Below, piece by piece: positions 33,972 to 43,500 of a DNA stretch of 64,000 bases. The position numbers were made by a program, and so were the translations under genes. This DNA comes from Chitinophaga alhagiae (GTDB taxonomy: Bacteria; Bacteroidota; Bacteroidia; Chitinophagales; Chitinophagaceae). Each line of letters opens with the position of its first letter. Positions within the stretch are counted from its first letter, which is position 1. The stretch lies in assembly GCF_003568665.1 (NCBI RefSeq), contig NZ_QXMH01000003.1, forward strand, positions 655,772-719,771. Direction: 5' to 3'. The notes below the pieces were generated by a model. It was given only the letters and a program-made list of their open reading frames with translations, made no database searches and had not been told where the DNA came from.

Positions 33972-36569
33972 TTATGCCGCTAAAATGGCTTCTTTCAGGT
34001 AACCGGAAGCATATGCCGAACGGGCTATCTGCTCATGAAAAGCAGGTTTGTTCAGCAGCTCTTGCATAGCGGCCGTATCCTGCAGGTCAAGCGTGGAGAA
34101 CAGGTCAAAGAACTGTGGATCTGTCTGCAACAAATGCAGCAGTTCCATGGCCAGTGCGTCTGCGGGAGGCGCGGGCGTATTGCTGCGGAACAGTTTTCTC
34201 CGTTTGAAAAAAGAGCCTATGGTTTCCACAATGCCGAAGAGCGAGCTTTCCGCTGACGGCGCGGCGCTTAATGCCGCTTCCTCCGCCACGCCAACGCCCA
34301 GTGCGTCATAAGCGCGCAAAATACCATTGCCATAATACTTTTCCCATTCCGGGAAGTCACGGGAGGCGGATTGGTACAGCGCATGCCTTACGGCCTCTAC
34401 TTTCAGCCACTGGCGACCGGGCTGGTAGTACCCTTTAGCCTCCATTTCAGCGCGGTGGTACGCTATCCAGAGCGCGGCCGCGGCGGCTACCTGCGGCGTG
34501 GCGGAAGAAGTTCCCCCGCCGCTGCGCAAAAAAGCATGCTGCGTAGAGGCCCAGGGCGTATTGGGCGTATAGGCGGCCAGGGCGCGCGTCATGCGGGAGG
34601 GCGGGCCCCAGGAGCCTTGCATGTATTGGGTGGTGATGGCGCGCTGCCCGCCGCGCAGGTACTTCACATCATAGGGCCGATGGTCATGCATGGCGCCGGT
34701 GGCGGCTATTACCCTTTCAAATGCCGCGGGGAACATCACGCACTTGGGCAGCAGGGCGCCGGTGCCCTTGTACCAGCAATTGCTGGCGGCAGACACAATT
34801 ACAATACCGGCCTCATAAGCCCGGTTCACCGCCGTGGCCATCCGGTTGCTGGGCTTGCCGGCCATGGACATTGACACTACTTCGCAGCCTTTTTCTATGG
34901 CATAGTCCAGCGCGGCGGCAAAATTTTTATCATTCATGATCACTACAGATTCCGAAATGCGCATGGGTATTACTTCCGCGAAGGGCATGCCCCCAATAAA
35001 ACCTTCGTACTCATCATATGTATCTGCCTTGCCCACCTTGTTGCCGGCCAGCAACACCAGGGTGCCCAGGCCATGCCCGTCCTGCCCGGAATCCGGCTTG
35101 TCTACCGCCTGCGAGCTGTCATCTTTTTTTACAAAGCTGCGCTGGCTGGCATAGTCCAGCTTGAGGGGCAGGGCTACATGCCCGGCTATGTAGCCGGTAT
35201 CCAGGTGGGCAATGCGCACGTGTGCATCCGGCCGTTGCAGCAGGGCCTCCTGTGCTTTCAGCAGCTGGGAATGCGCATCGTCCAGGTGCCAGCCTATGTG
35301 GCCTTCATTTTTGGCGGGAGGCCATTCCGGAATGTAGTCCGGGTTGTTGATGTCCGCTTCCCGCGTGGAGCGCCTGTCTTGCGCGGGGCTCACGCTGAGC
35401 ACCGGTTCCACAGCGGCTGTAATGCCGTTGGCGGCCAACTGCTGCCGCAGGGCATGGGCGGCGCTCCAGGCGTGCTCATGCGGGGTGTTCTTCAGTTCCA
35501 GCAGCCAGGTATTGCCTTCGTGCTCAAGGATGGCAATGTCTTTCCCGGCGGTAAACGGGCTGTCTGCCGGGGTTTCCAGCTCTACCAGCAGTTGCGCGTT
35601 GCGCTTCACCTTCCCTTCGTCCCATTCCTCTTCCGGCGTAAGGGAACGCCGCAGGGGCTGCGGCTTCAGGTCAGGAAGCCGGTAACCTTCTACCATGGCG
35701 GCATCCGGGATGTTGATAGCGAAGGGGAAAGACCGGTCAAAAGACGGGATGATGGCGCCGTACTGGAAAAAATTGGGGCGCGGGAAATAGTACTGTTCCC
35801 TGATCTCGTCTATGAACGTTTCCGCGGTGGCATTTTTGAAGGCGGGCTTTTTGAACAGCGTCATGAACGCTTCGGTGAACACGCCGTTTTTATCTCCGTC
35901 GTAAGTGGTCTGGTCATCCTGGCAGGCTGCCAGGAGCTTCACGGCCGCTTTTACATTTTCCGCCTGCGCTGTTTTTCTGAAGGGCTTTTGCAGGGGAGCG
36001 TACACGGAACCGGCAAAACGGGCGTTGACGGCCTGCTGCACTTCCAGCGGCAATTTGCGGGAGCGTAGCCCCCGGGCCGCCATGCTGCTGTTCAACCCGT
36101 TTTCCAGCAGTGCGCTCAGGTCAAGCTCATCAGGCAGGGCGCGTACCATGGTGCCGGAATGGCAACTGTCAGACACTACTACTATCCGCGTACCTTCCGC
36201 AAACCCGCGGAAGGCTTCGAACAGCTCATCGTCCAGCAACTCCCGGTTGTAGAGGCACCAGGTCTGGTCATTGCGCTCATCGTCAAAACCTTCTTCCTTT
36301 TCATTCGGCAGCTGGCTGCCATGGCCGGCGTAGGTCAGCAGCAGGATGTCTCCCGCTTTCATCTGTCCGGCATAGTTGTTCAGCATGTCCAGCACGGCTT
36401 CGGCAGTGGCGTCTTCGTTGTGCAGGGACTGCCCCGCATACCCCTGCTCTTCGGCAAAGGAGGCCCAGAACACGGCATCGTTCACCGCCGCAAACAACGG
36501 CGGCACGCCGGGATATTTTTCTTTATCCACTTTGTTGAGGCCGATATGTAATGAATAACCTTTTGACAT
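33972..36569 (-). CDS. Caspase-subtilisin fusion protease
   Basis: An 865-residue protein; I start at the ATG at 36569 (MSKGYSLHIGLN), where caspase homology begins. Residues 1-285 are a metacaspase-like peptidase C14 domain with H83 (YAGHG) and C136 (SDSCHSG). Residues about 325-392 form a small beta-alpha domain that resembles a subtilase prodomain. A basic linker follows (QDRRSTREAD, 397-406). Residues 445-790 are an S8 subtilisin domain with the complete triad D457 (HLDTGY), H499 (DGHGLGT) and S688 (GGGTSSATP) and oxyanion N597. The last 60 residues are helical, possibly an effector-associated or adaptor domain. There is no signal peptide, so it is intracellular. The gene starts 26 nt after the second caspase gene. 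I infer that caspase cleavage could free the subtilase. Confidence 0.9.
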   Translation of the reverse strand: MSKGYSLHIGLNKVDKEKYPGVPPLFAAVNDAVFWASFAEEQGYAGQSLHNEDATAEAVLDMLNNYAGQMKAGDILLLTYAGHGSQLPNEKEEGFDDERNDQTWCLYNRELLDDELFEAFRGFAEGTRIVVVSDSCHSGTMVRALPDELDLSALLENGLNSSMAARGLRSRKLPLEVQQAVNARFAGSVYAPLQKPFRKTAQAENVKAAVKLLAACQDDQTTYDGDKNGVFTEAFMTLFKKPAFKNATAETFIDEIREQYYFPRPNFFQYGAIIPSFDRSFPFAINIPDAAMVEGYRLPDLKPQPLRRSLTPEEEWDEGKVKRNAQLLVELETPADSPFTAGKDIAILEHEGNTWLLELKNTPHEHAWSAAHALRQQLAANGITAAVEPVLSVSPAQDRRSTREADINNPDYIPEWPPAKNEGHIGWHLDDAHSQLLKAQEALLQRPDAHVRIAHLDTGYIAGHVALPLKLDYASQRSFVKKDDSSQAVDKPDSGQDGHGLGTLVLLAGNKVGKADTYDEYEGFIGGMPFAEVIPMRISESVVIMNDKNFAAALDYAIEKGCEVVSMSMAGKPSNRMATAVNRAYEAGIVIVSAASNCWYKGTGALLPKCVMFPAAFERVIAATGAMHDHRPYDVKYLRGGQRAITTQYMQGSWGPPSRMTRALAAYTPNTPWASTQHAFLRSGGGTSSATPQVAAAAALWIAYHRAEMEAKGYYQPGRQWLKVEAVRHALYQSASRDFPEWEKYYGNGILRAYDALGVGVAEEAALSAAPSAESSLFGIVETIGSFFKRRKLFRSNTPAPPADALAMELLHLLQTDPQFFDLFSTLDLQDTAAMQELLNKPAFHEQIARSAYASGYLKEAILAA

Positions 36570-36595
36570 ATGAATGGTTTTAGAAGTCAGGAGGA

Positions 36596-38509
36596 TCAGC
36601 GTTTGCATTGTACCCGAAAGGTGAATACAGACCAGGGCAACTGCCCGGTAACAGCGCCGGCCTTGCCGGGCGGCGCCAGGTCGCGGGAAGTCTCCCCATC
36701 GTCCAGTTCCAGCCCTTCCTGCGTATATTGGTCAAGCTGTACAGGGGTGGTGGATACAATAATTTTCAGGTAGTCCGTAACCGTATGAACATCGTAGCGG
36801 GCATAAGCATCGTTCACGCTCACCGGTATGCGGGTGTACAACGTTTCTCCGTACAGCATGGACAGCTCCAGGCTGCTGCCTGTTTTTTTTTCAAGCCTGC
36901 TGTTGTCGTTCCGGATGAGCGTGCCGTTGATGCTGTACTGGCTGCCGAGGTAGAGGGCCTTTATGTAACACGTGTTCAGGGAAGAGGCAGGATGAATAGA
37001 GATGCGCAAACCGAAAGACGGGTATTGCTCCCCTTCGTAATGCAGCGCCACGCCATCGGGCAACAGCGTACCCGGGGCAGCCGTCCATTCCAGCACAAAG
37101 TCTTCCCGGCTGATGCCGGGGGCCTCCTGCTGCAGCGCCAGCGCGGCCATCCAGTTGCCTACCTTGTTCACATTTTCCAGGAAAACGGCGGCGTTGCGCT
37201 CCCGTCTGAACAGCGGCATGGTACCGTTTTCCGGCAGCAATACGTAAGCGCCGTCTGCCAGTTGCCGTACCTTGTATGGCAAGCCGGGCGCGCCTTCTTC
37301 GTGCAGGGTAAAACAGGGATAAGCGCCCTTGATCGCGGTCAAACCCGGCGGTACGCCCACTTTCAGGGGAGGGTTGGCCATACGGAGCAATACGGCCGTT
37401 ACCTGCCGGCTGTCTTCATCAAACCCTTCCAGCGGCAGCCAGCTCCAGGCGGGGGTTACTTCCTGCAATACCACGTTCACTTCCTGCTCCCCGTCAGATA
37501 CCTGTACCACCGCGCCCGGCTGCAAGCCGTGCATGGCGCCGCCGTACATTTTCCAGCGCTTTTCCCGGGCGTTGTACTGTACATTGAAAAAAGGCCGGTA
37601 AGGCCGGATGCCGGCAGACAGGAACTGCTGGTCAAGGTCCTGGTCCTGCCCCGCAAATGCAACAGGCGTTTGTTTTTCCGCGCGGCTGCCCACGGTAATA
37701 GACAATCCCTGCATCAGCTGCCGGTAACTGCGCGCCGCGCCGCCCAGCCGCAGGGCCTCCAGCAGCCGGCCGGTAAACAGGCCGCCCTGCATGGTTTCCT
37801 GCGCCTTCTCATCGTCCCGGCAGGCGGCCAGGTGTACATAGCGGGGTATTTTGAAACCGGCCTTGCCGTTTTCGAGGGTGTAAAAACCGGTGTCCCCATA
37901 GCCCAGGTAATCTGCAAATTCCACTTTATTCCGCCCGGACGGAACGTAGCGGAACCGCAGCCCTCCATCACCTTCCAGGTTACGGGTGTTGTTGCCGGAG
38001 TGGCAGCAGTCCATCACCACCAGCACATGCGCCTGTTTGCCAGAAAAGGTTTTCCAGAGCAGATAGGCCAGTTCCTTGTCAATGAGGTCACGGGCGGGTG
38101 GAACGGCCTCGCTGCGGCTGTCCACACACACCAGCGTTTCCATCTGCGGCCGGTCAAATACCGGCGGGGCCTCGGTTTGGGAGCCGTGGCCGCTGTAGTA
38201 GAACACACAAACGTCTCCCTCTCCCGCATCTTTGAAATGGGTAAAAAGCCGGGTGGAAATATTGGCGAAGGTGGGGGCCTCATACGGCAGCTGCTGCCCC
38301 GTGGCCGCTTCGTGATCTGCTATCTGCAAAGCGTCTGCGGCGTTGGGGGCCAGGTAATACACGGGTTTGTAACGCACGCCTGCCTGCTGCGCGCACTGTT
38401 CCCTGAACAGGAGATCAAGCGCCAGCACATCACGCACACAGCCGCTCAGGGCACCCTGCGGATAAGCGTTTATGCCCACAAAAGCGGCATAAAACATACG
38501 GTCCTGCAT
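36596..38509 (-). CDS. Caspase-family (C14) protease with beta-rich C-terminal region
   Basis: A 637-residue cytoplasmic protein. Residues 1-290 form the caspase/metacaspase domain: the N-terminal strand FYAAFVGINAYPQGALSGCV, H108 (YYSGHGSQ) and C169 (VVMDCCHSG), then the strand RYVHLAACRDDEKAQE near 225 and LFTGRLLEAL. The rest (300-637) has no signature I can name with confidence; it is rich in beta strands (for example VRQLADGAYVLLPENG, as in DUF4384-like domains). Its last part (LSMLYGETLYTRIPVSVNDA) could be another beta sandwich that binds a ligand or a partner. It is the first gene of the minus half of the cassette, followed by the caspase-subtilase gene. Confidence 0.9.
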   Translation of the reverse strand: MQDRMFYAAFVGINAYPQGALSGCVRDVLALDLLFREQCAQQAGVRYKPVYYLAPNAADALQIADHEAATGQQLPYEAPTFANISTRLFTHFKDAGEGDVCVFYYSGHGSQTEAPPVFDRPQMETLVCVDSRSEAVPPARDLIDKELAYLLWKTFSGKQAHVLVVMDCCHSGNNTRNLEGDGGLRFRYVPSGRNKVEFADYLGYGDTGFYTLENGKAGFKIPRYVHLAACRDDEKAQETMQGGLFTGRLLEALRLGGAARSYRQLMQGLSITVGSRAEKQTPVAFAGQDQDLDQQFLSAGIRPYRPFFNVQYNAREKRWKMYGGAMHGLQPGAVVQVSDGEQEVNVVLQEVTPAWSWLPLEGFDEDSRQVTAVLLRMANPPLKVGVPPGLTAIKGAYPCFTLHEEGAPGLPYKVRQLADGAYVLLPENGTMPLFRRERNAAVFLENVNKVGNWMAALALQQEAPGISREDFVLEWTAAPGTLLPDGVALHYEGEQYPSFGLRISIHPASSLNTCYIKALYLGSQYSINGTLIRNDNSRLEKKTGSSLELSMLYGETLYTRIPVSVNDAYARYDVHTVTDYLKIIVSTTPVQLDQYTQEGLELDDGETSRDLAPPGKAGAVTGQLPWSVFTFRVQCKR

Positions 38510-38588
38510 AAAAGCGAGGTTTAATCTGGGGTTGGGAGATACATACTTTTGGGATTACACTCAGGCTACCGGTCCTTCTGGCCTGTAA

Positions 38589-38619
38589 CAAATATAATTT
38601 AAAATTCGTAACTTACAGA
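38589..38619 (-). promoter_or_regulatory. Promoter candidate of the caspase operon
   Basis: On the minus strand TCTG (38616-38619, one mismatch to TTTG) and TATATTTG (38589-38596, perfect TAnnTTTG) are separated by 19 nt. This predicts a transcript start near 38583 and a leader of about 75 nt before the caspase start at 38509. The same 187-bp region must also hold the promoter of the divergent CHAT-STAND operon, for which I see no equally clear boxes. Confidence 0.6.
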
Positions 38620-38696
38620 AAGTAAATATTATATGCGCTCGCGCTGACCCCAAAAAATACAAGCGCGTTTTTCCTCAACCCCGAAGTGTTTTTGTC

Positions 38697-40562
38697 ATGA
38701 AAACGATCATTATTTCATTTGCGAACAGTGCCGCTGAGCCGCTCGCCTCCATTACAGAAGAAGACGATAACATTTACCGCATACTGATAGAGAACAACCG
38801 CGGCAACTATAGTGTACACCGGGAGTCTTTTGCCACGGTAGACAATATCAACCACGCCCTCGGCACCTACAACGGCAACATTGCCATTTTCCATTATGCG
38901 GGCCATGCCGGCCAGCATTCTCTCCTGTTTAACGACCAGGAAGCCAACGGCACCGGCATTGCCCATCAGCTAAAACCCAGCATTGCCGCCGGCAACCTGC
39001 GGCTGGTGATCCTCAACGGCTGCTCCACCGCCCCGCAGGTTACCACGTTGCTGGAGCTGGGCGTGCCTGCCGTTATTGCCACCAGCGCATCTGTAAATGA
39101 TGCCAGCGCAAAAATTTTCGGCGTGGAATTTTTCCGCAACATCTCCCAGAAAAGAATGAACGTCCGCAATGCGTTCAACGCGGCGCTGGCCTCCGCGCAA
39201 ACGGCCACGAAAGATCCGCTGGGGCTGGATGACGCCGCCAGCCGCGATCTGCACCTGCCCGGCGAAAAACCCCGGGAACCCTTCTGGGGGCTGTTCTTCA
39301 AAAACGCCGATGCGGTAGACCTCAACCCGCTGCCCATTGTGAACGAACAGGCCGCCGCCCTCTATGAGCCAAACATACAGCTCACCCAAACCATCTTTAC
39401 ATCATTGGTGCTGGACGGCAATGCTCCCGCCATGCAGCTGGACGAAAAGAAGAAGCAGGAGATCATAGAAGATTATGTGTTCCAGAAAACGATCATGGAC
39501 GTATTCCCCCATCCTATTGCCATACAGCTCAAAACCCTGTTTGCCGCGGAATACGGTACGGAAGCGCTCAAAAAGCCCAGTCTCAAAAGGCTGGAGCAGA
39601 TAGCGCGGGTATTCCACATCACCACGGAATTTATGGGCATTATCATGATCAGCCAGTTGTGGGAGCTGAAGATCACCGGCAAGGTGGCCCAGCTCCCCGG
39701 CAACATCCGGCAATTGCTGGAAGACTATTTCAACCTGTCTATAGATGAACGGGCGGTGTACAATTACAGCACGCTGATCAAAGGCATCCGCATGTATATT
39801 GATACGCTGCCCAGGGTGGACTATTTTGTAACGGAACTGAAAACCCTGCGGGAAGAAGACGCGCAGAACAAAAAGTTCAGCGAGGCCTGCGAGTACCTGA
39901 CCTATATCCGCAATGCCACTTATCCCGGCAAACCCGTTGCCGTACAGGAATCTGAAGTATCGGAACTTTGCCTTACCGCGGAGGCCATGCTGTCCGTCTT
40001 CTTCGAAAAGCTGGGCTTCCTGCACCGCTACACGCTCACCAGCATCCAGAACATCCGCATCAACAAATACCGCCACGACATACTCACCGAGTTTGACCAC
40101 CAGGTAGTGAAGCTCATGAACTCCAATGCCAGCCATGAGGTGAACTATTACCTGCTGGCCAAACACCTTGACAACAGCGGCGTGATACTCACCAAACAGC
40201 ACCTCACGGTGTTCAACGTGGAAAGAAGGCAATACAAAGGCGAAGCGCTGGAATTTCTGAACCTCTCCCCGCTGGTGGTAGACATCAATGCGTTCGAAAG
40301 CCGCTCAGACCGCTCCAACCTGGTGTTTTACGGGCAGTACCGCGAGGCGGACAAGGTGTACGTATTCCGCAACGTCAGCAAGCCTGACGATGACCTGAAC
40401 CATGTGGAGATCAACATCAACCGGAAGTTTGGCCGAACGGAACAACAGGAGCAAAGCCGGTACGAAGCCGTATGCATACAACTGAACGCTTTTCGGGATT
40501 TTGCCTTGCAACTGACCCCCATAACCCCGTCTCATGATCAACAGCCCATTCAAGTTCCTTGA
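38697..40562 (+). CDS. CHAT-domain protease with long helical C-terminal region
   Basis: A 621-residue protein. Residues 1-190 are a compact CHAT domain (caspase/separase fold): MKTIIISFANSAAEPLASIT at the start, catalytic H70 (FHYAGHAG) and C109 (VILNGCST), then GVPAVIATSASVNDASAKIF and FFRNI. Residues 200-620 are mostly helical without TPR periodicity that I can see (for example IEDYVFQKTIMDVFPHPIAI) and end with a mixed alpha/beta part (VFNVERRQYKGEALEFLNLS). CHAT proteases act in regulated proteolysis, such as in type III-E CRISPR effectors and gasdermin loci. It overlaps the STAND gene by 29 nt, so the two proteins are translationally coupled. It has no signal peptide. Confidence 0.9.
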   Translation: MKTIIISFANSAAEPLASITEEDDNIYRILIENNRGNYSVHRESFATVDNINHALGTYNGNIAIFHYAGHAGQHSLLFNDQEANGTGIAHQLKPSIAAGNLRLVILNGCSTAPQVTTLLELGVPAVIATSASVNDASAKIFGVEFFRNISQKRMNVRNAFNAALASAQTATKDPLGLDDAASRDLHLPGEKPREPFWGLFFKNADAVDLNPLPIVNEQAAALYEPNIQLTQTIFTSLVLDGNAPAMQLDEKKKQEIIEDYVFQKTIMDVFPHPIAIQLKTLFAAEYGTEALKKPSLKRLEQIARVFHITTEFMGIIMISQLWELKITGKVAQLPGNIRQLLEDYFNLSIDERAVYNYSTLIKGIRMYIDTLPRVDYFVTELKTLREEDAQNKKFSEACEYLTYIRNATYPGKPVAVQESEVSELCLTAEAMLSVFFEKLGFLHRYTLTSIQNIRINKYRHDILTEFDHQVVKLMNSNASHEVNYYLLAKHLDNSGVILTKQHLTVFNVERRQYKGEALEFLNLSPLVVDINAFESRSDRSNLVFYGQYREADKVYVFRNVSKPDDDLNHVEININRKFGRTEQQEQSRYEAVCIQLNAFRDFALQLTPITPSHDQQPIQVP

Positions 40563-43500
40563 CCCTTACGGCCGAGATGATTACAACATCTTTTTTGGCC
40601 GGGACAAGGAGATCAAACAACTGTACCAGTACATTCACAAGAACAGGCTGGTACTGGTGTACGGCACCAGCGGCACCGGCAAGACCAGCATTGTGCAATG
40701 CGGCCTGGTGAACAGGATGGAAGACACTGACTGGACGCCCTTTTTCATCAGGCGAGGAGAAAATATCAATGACTCCCTGCGGAGCATACTGCAGAAAACG
40801 CTCTCCGGCAGGGAAAACACAGAAACCTCCGTAACCAGCGCCATGGCCGGCAAAACCAGCGTGGTGCAAACGCTGGTGGCACAGCGGGCCAACATGCCGC
40901 AGGGCAGTACCAGCGAGCAGGTGTTTGACGCCCTCAGGAACGTGAACCTCCGTTACCTGCGCCCTGTATACCTCATTTTTGACCAGTTTGAAGAACTGCT
41001 CATCATGGGCAGCGAGCAGGAGAAAACAACCTTCATAGATATTGTAGAACACATCCTTTGCGCACCAGACCTGCAGTTCTGCAGCATGCTGTTCATCATG
41101 CGCGAAGAGTTTTTTGCCGGCCTCAGCGAGTTTGAAAAGGAAGTGCCTGATTTCTGCGACCGCCGCCTGCGCATTGAGCCTATGAATGCCAAGAACGTGG
41201 AAGAGGTCATTGTCAGATCGTGCCAGAAGTTTTCCATCACCCTGAAAGAAGGCGCCGCCAATGCCCAGCAGATCATCAGCGTGCTGACGGAGAAGAACAC
41301 CGTTTCCCTGCCGTACCTGCAGATCTACCTGGACCAGCTCTGGCGCACCGTGTACATGAATACCGGCGATAAAAGGACGGACAGCAGCGAGCCCTACCCT
41401 CCCCTCACGTTTGACGCCAGCATCATCAAACGCTTCGGCAGCATGAAGGAGGTGCTCAACCGCTTCATCAGGGAACGGATAGACGTGATCCAGGACGAGC
41501 TGGAAAAAGAATTTCCGGGCATCCCGGCAGATTTTGTCAGCAATGTGCTGGATGCATTTGTAACCCCCGAAGGCACCAAACGCCCGCTGGCCTATTACCG
41601 CATTACAGACGGGAAAACCAGCGGCATCTGGTTTACCGGCCAGGTAGCCCCTTACCTGCTCAAACGCTCCGGCAGCCTGATGCTGCGCTGCCTGGCGGAG
41701 CTGGAGAAAAACAAGATACTCCGTACAGACGGGCAAACCTACGAGCTGGCGCATGATGTGCTGGCAGGCCTGATAGACAGCCGCCGTACGGAAGAACAGC
41801 GCCGCGTCAACTACACCAATGAGCAGATACAAAGCCGGTTTACCGGCTTCCGGAACAAAACAAGCGATTACCTCACCCCCAAGGAAATAGAAGCCTATCG
41901 CCCTTATATCAATATGCTCAACCTCAGCCCGGAGATGCAGCAGTTTTTTGAAGACAGCATCAGCGCACGGGAAAAAGAAGAGGCCATCCGGAAAGACAAG
42001 GAAGAAAGGCTGGAGAAGCTCAAGTTCCGCCAGCGCAACTGGAAGTGGATATGGGCCGTTATTGGCCTGTTGCTGGCGTACACGGCTATTTTCTATTTTA
42101 CTTATGTAAGGGGCGAAATTAGCCGCAACAAGGCCCTGGCCTATATGAGCTACCAGATGAACAATATTGACCCGGTAGACGCGCTGAACCTGTTCAGCAC
42201 CGTGAAAAAAAAGGTATACGCGGAAGACACGCAGCAGGTCAACAACAAACTGCTGGAGTACATGCAGCGGCAGGATGTGCAGTCTCTCTTCAGCCTCTAT
42301 ACAGACACGCTCCCCGCCTCCATACAGGAAGCAGACCGGTTTGACATTTCCGCCAGCGGGCGTTTCATTGTGCTGGACAATTCCGGCCCCGCCACCGGCA
42401 GTAACGTACACGACTATATTGTATTGAACGAAGAAGGGAAAGTGATGCACAGCTTCCGGGAAATTTCCTACATGTACTTCACCAACCGCGACAATGTGCT
42501 GCTGCTGTGCCGCAAGGCCGAACAGCCGCGTAAAAATTCCATCTGGCAATACAGCCGGGAAGCCACCTTGCCGGAAGAGTTCATTTTGTACGACTGTGCG
42601 GCCAACCAGGAAGAAATTGTTACGCTGGGCGGCGCCAACCGTTACCTGCACCCGGCAGAACATATAGCAGACGGGCCTTTTACACAGTTCGATTCTTACC
42701 GCGTACGCTTCACGGCCTCCGGCAACCTGGTGATACCTTACGTACAGCTGGCCCCCAACGGGGACTTCATAGAAAAAGTGCAGCTACTTGACCCGCAGAA
42801 AAAACCCATCTGCCACATCCCTTCCCAAACCACCATTACCAGCTCCCGCAACATGCAGCAGCTGCTCACCATTTACCCCATCCCTTCCGGGCTCAACCAG
42901 CTGGATGTGTATGACGAGAACGGGAAACGCCTGCACCGGGTTACCAACGTGACCTTCGGGGACTTTACGGAAGACGGGGCGCTGGTGTGGGGAGCAGACA
43001 CCATGATACACGTGATGAAAGGAAAAGACACGCTTTCTTTTTCCACCCGGAACTATTACACCTACGGTTACGGGAACGTGGCACGCAACAAGCTGGTAGC
43101 CAAAATGGGCCTGTATACCACTTTTGAGGAAACGGTGGAAGTGATTGACATGAACACCAACGGCCGTATGAACTTCCATGAGCAGCTGATAGCGCCCGTG
43201 TTCGACAAAAATGCCATCATTACCTACAAGGCGCCATTTGACAAGGGAAGGGATACCATTTTCCGCCGGGACCTTGACGGCAACGCCCCTCCTTTTATCT
43301 TCACGCACCCGGACGGTATTGAGACCATCCGGCACAACCGCGCGGCAGACGAACTGGTGGTGCTCACAAGAAAAAACAAGCTGCTGATACTTGACAGCCG
43401 CCTGGCCGTAAAAACCGGCCTGCAGATCACCGCCAACGACCTTTACGGCATGTCCGGCAACGGCTCCGTGTTATACTACGTGAGAGACCAGTACCTGAGC

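Noticed and set aside
36608..38524. 638-residue open frame antisense to the second caspase gene
   Set aside because: The minus strand codes for an intact caspase with H108 and C169; the plus frame is compositionally odd and lacks any family signature.
38544..38551. TACTTTTG as a plus-strand -7 box for the CHAT gene
   Set aside because: It fits TAnnTTTG but has no TTTG or TTG at the right distance and lies 146 bp from the start, so it was not annotated.
40417..42663. 748-residue open frame antisense to the STAND gene
   Set aside because: The plus-strand protein has Walker motifs and a TM helix; the antisense translation is low in Lys/Leu helices and shows no domain.
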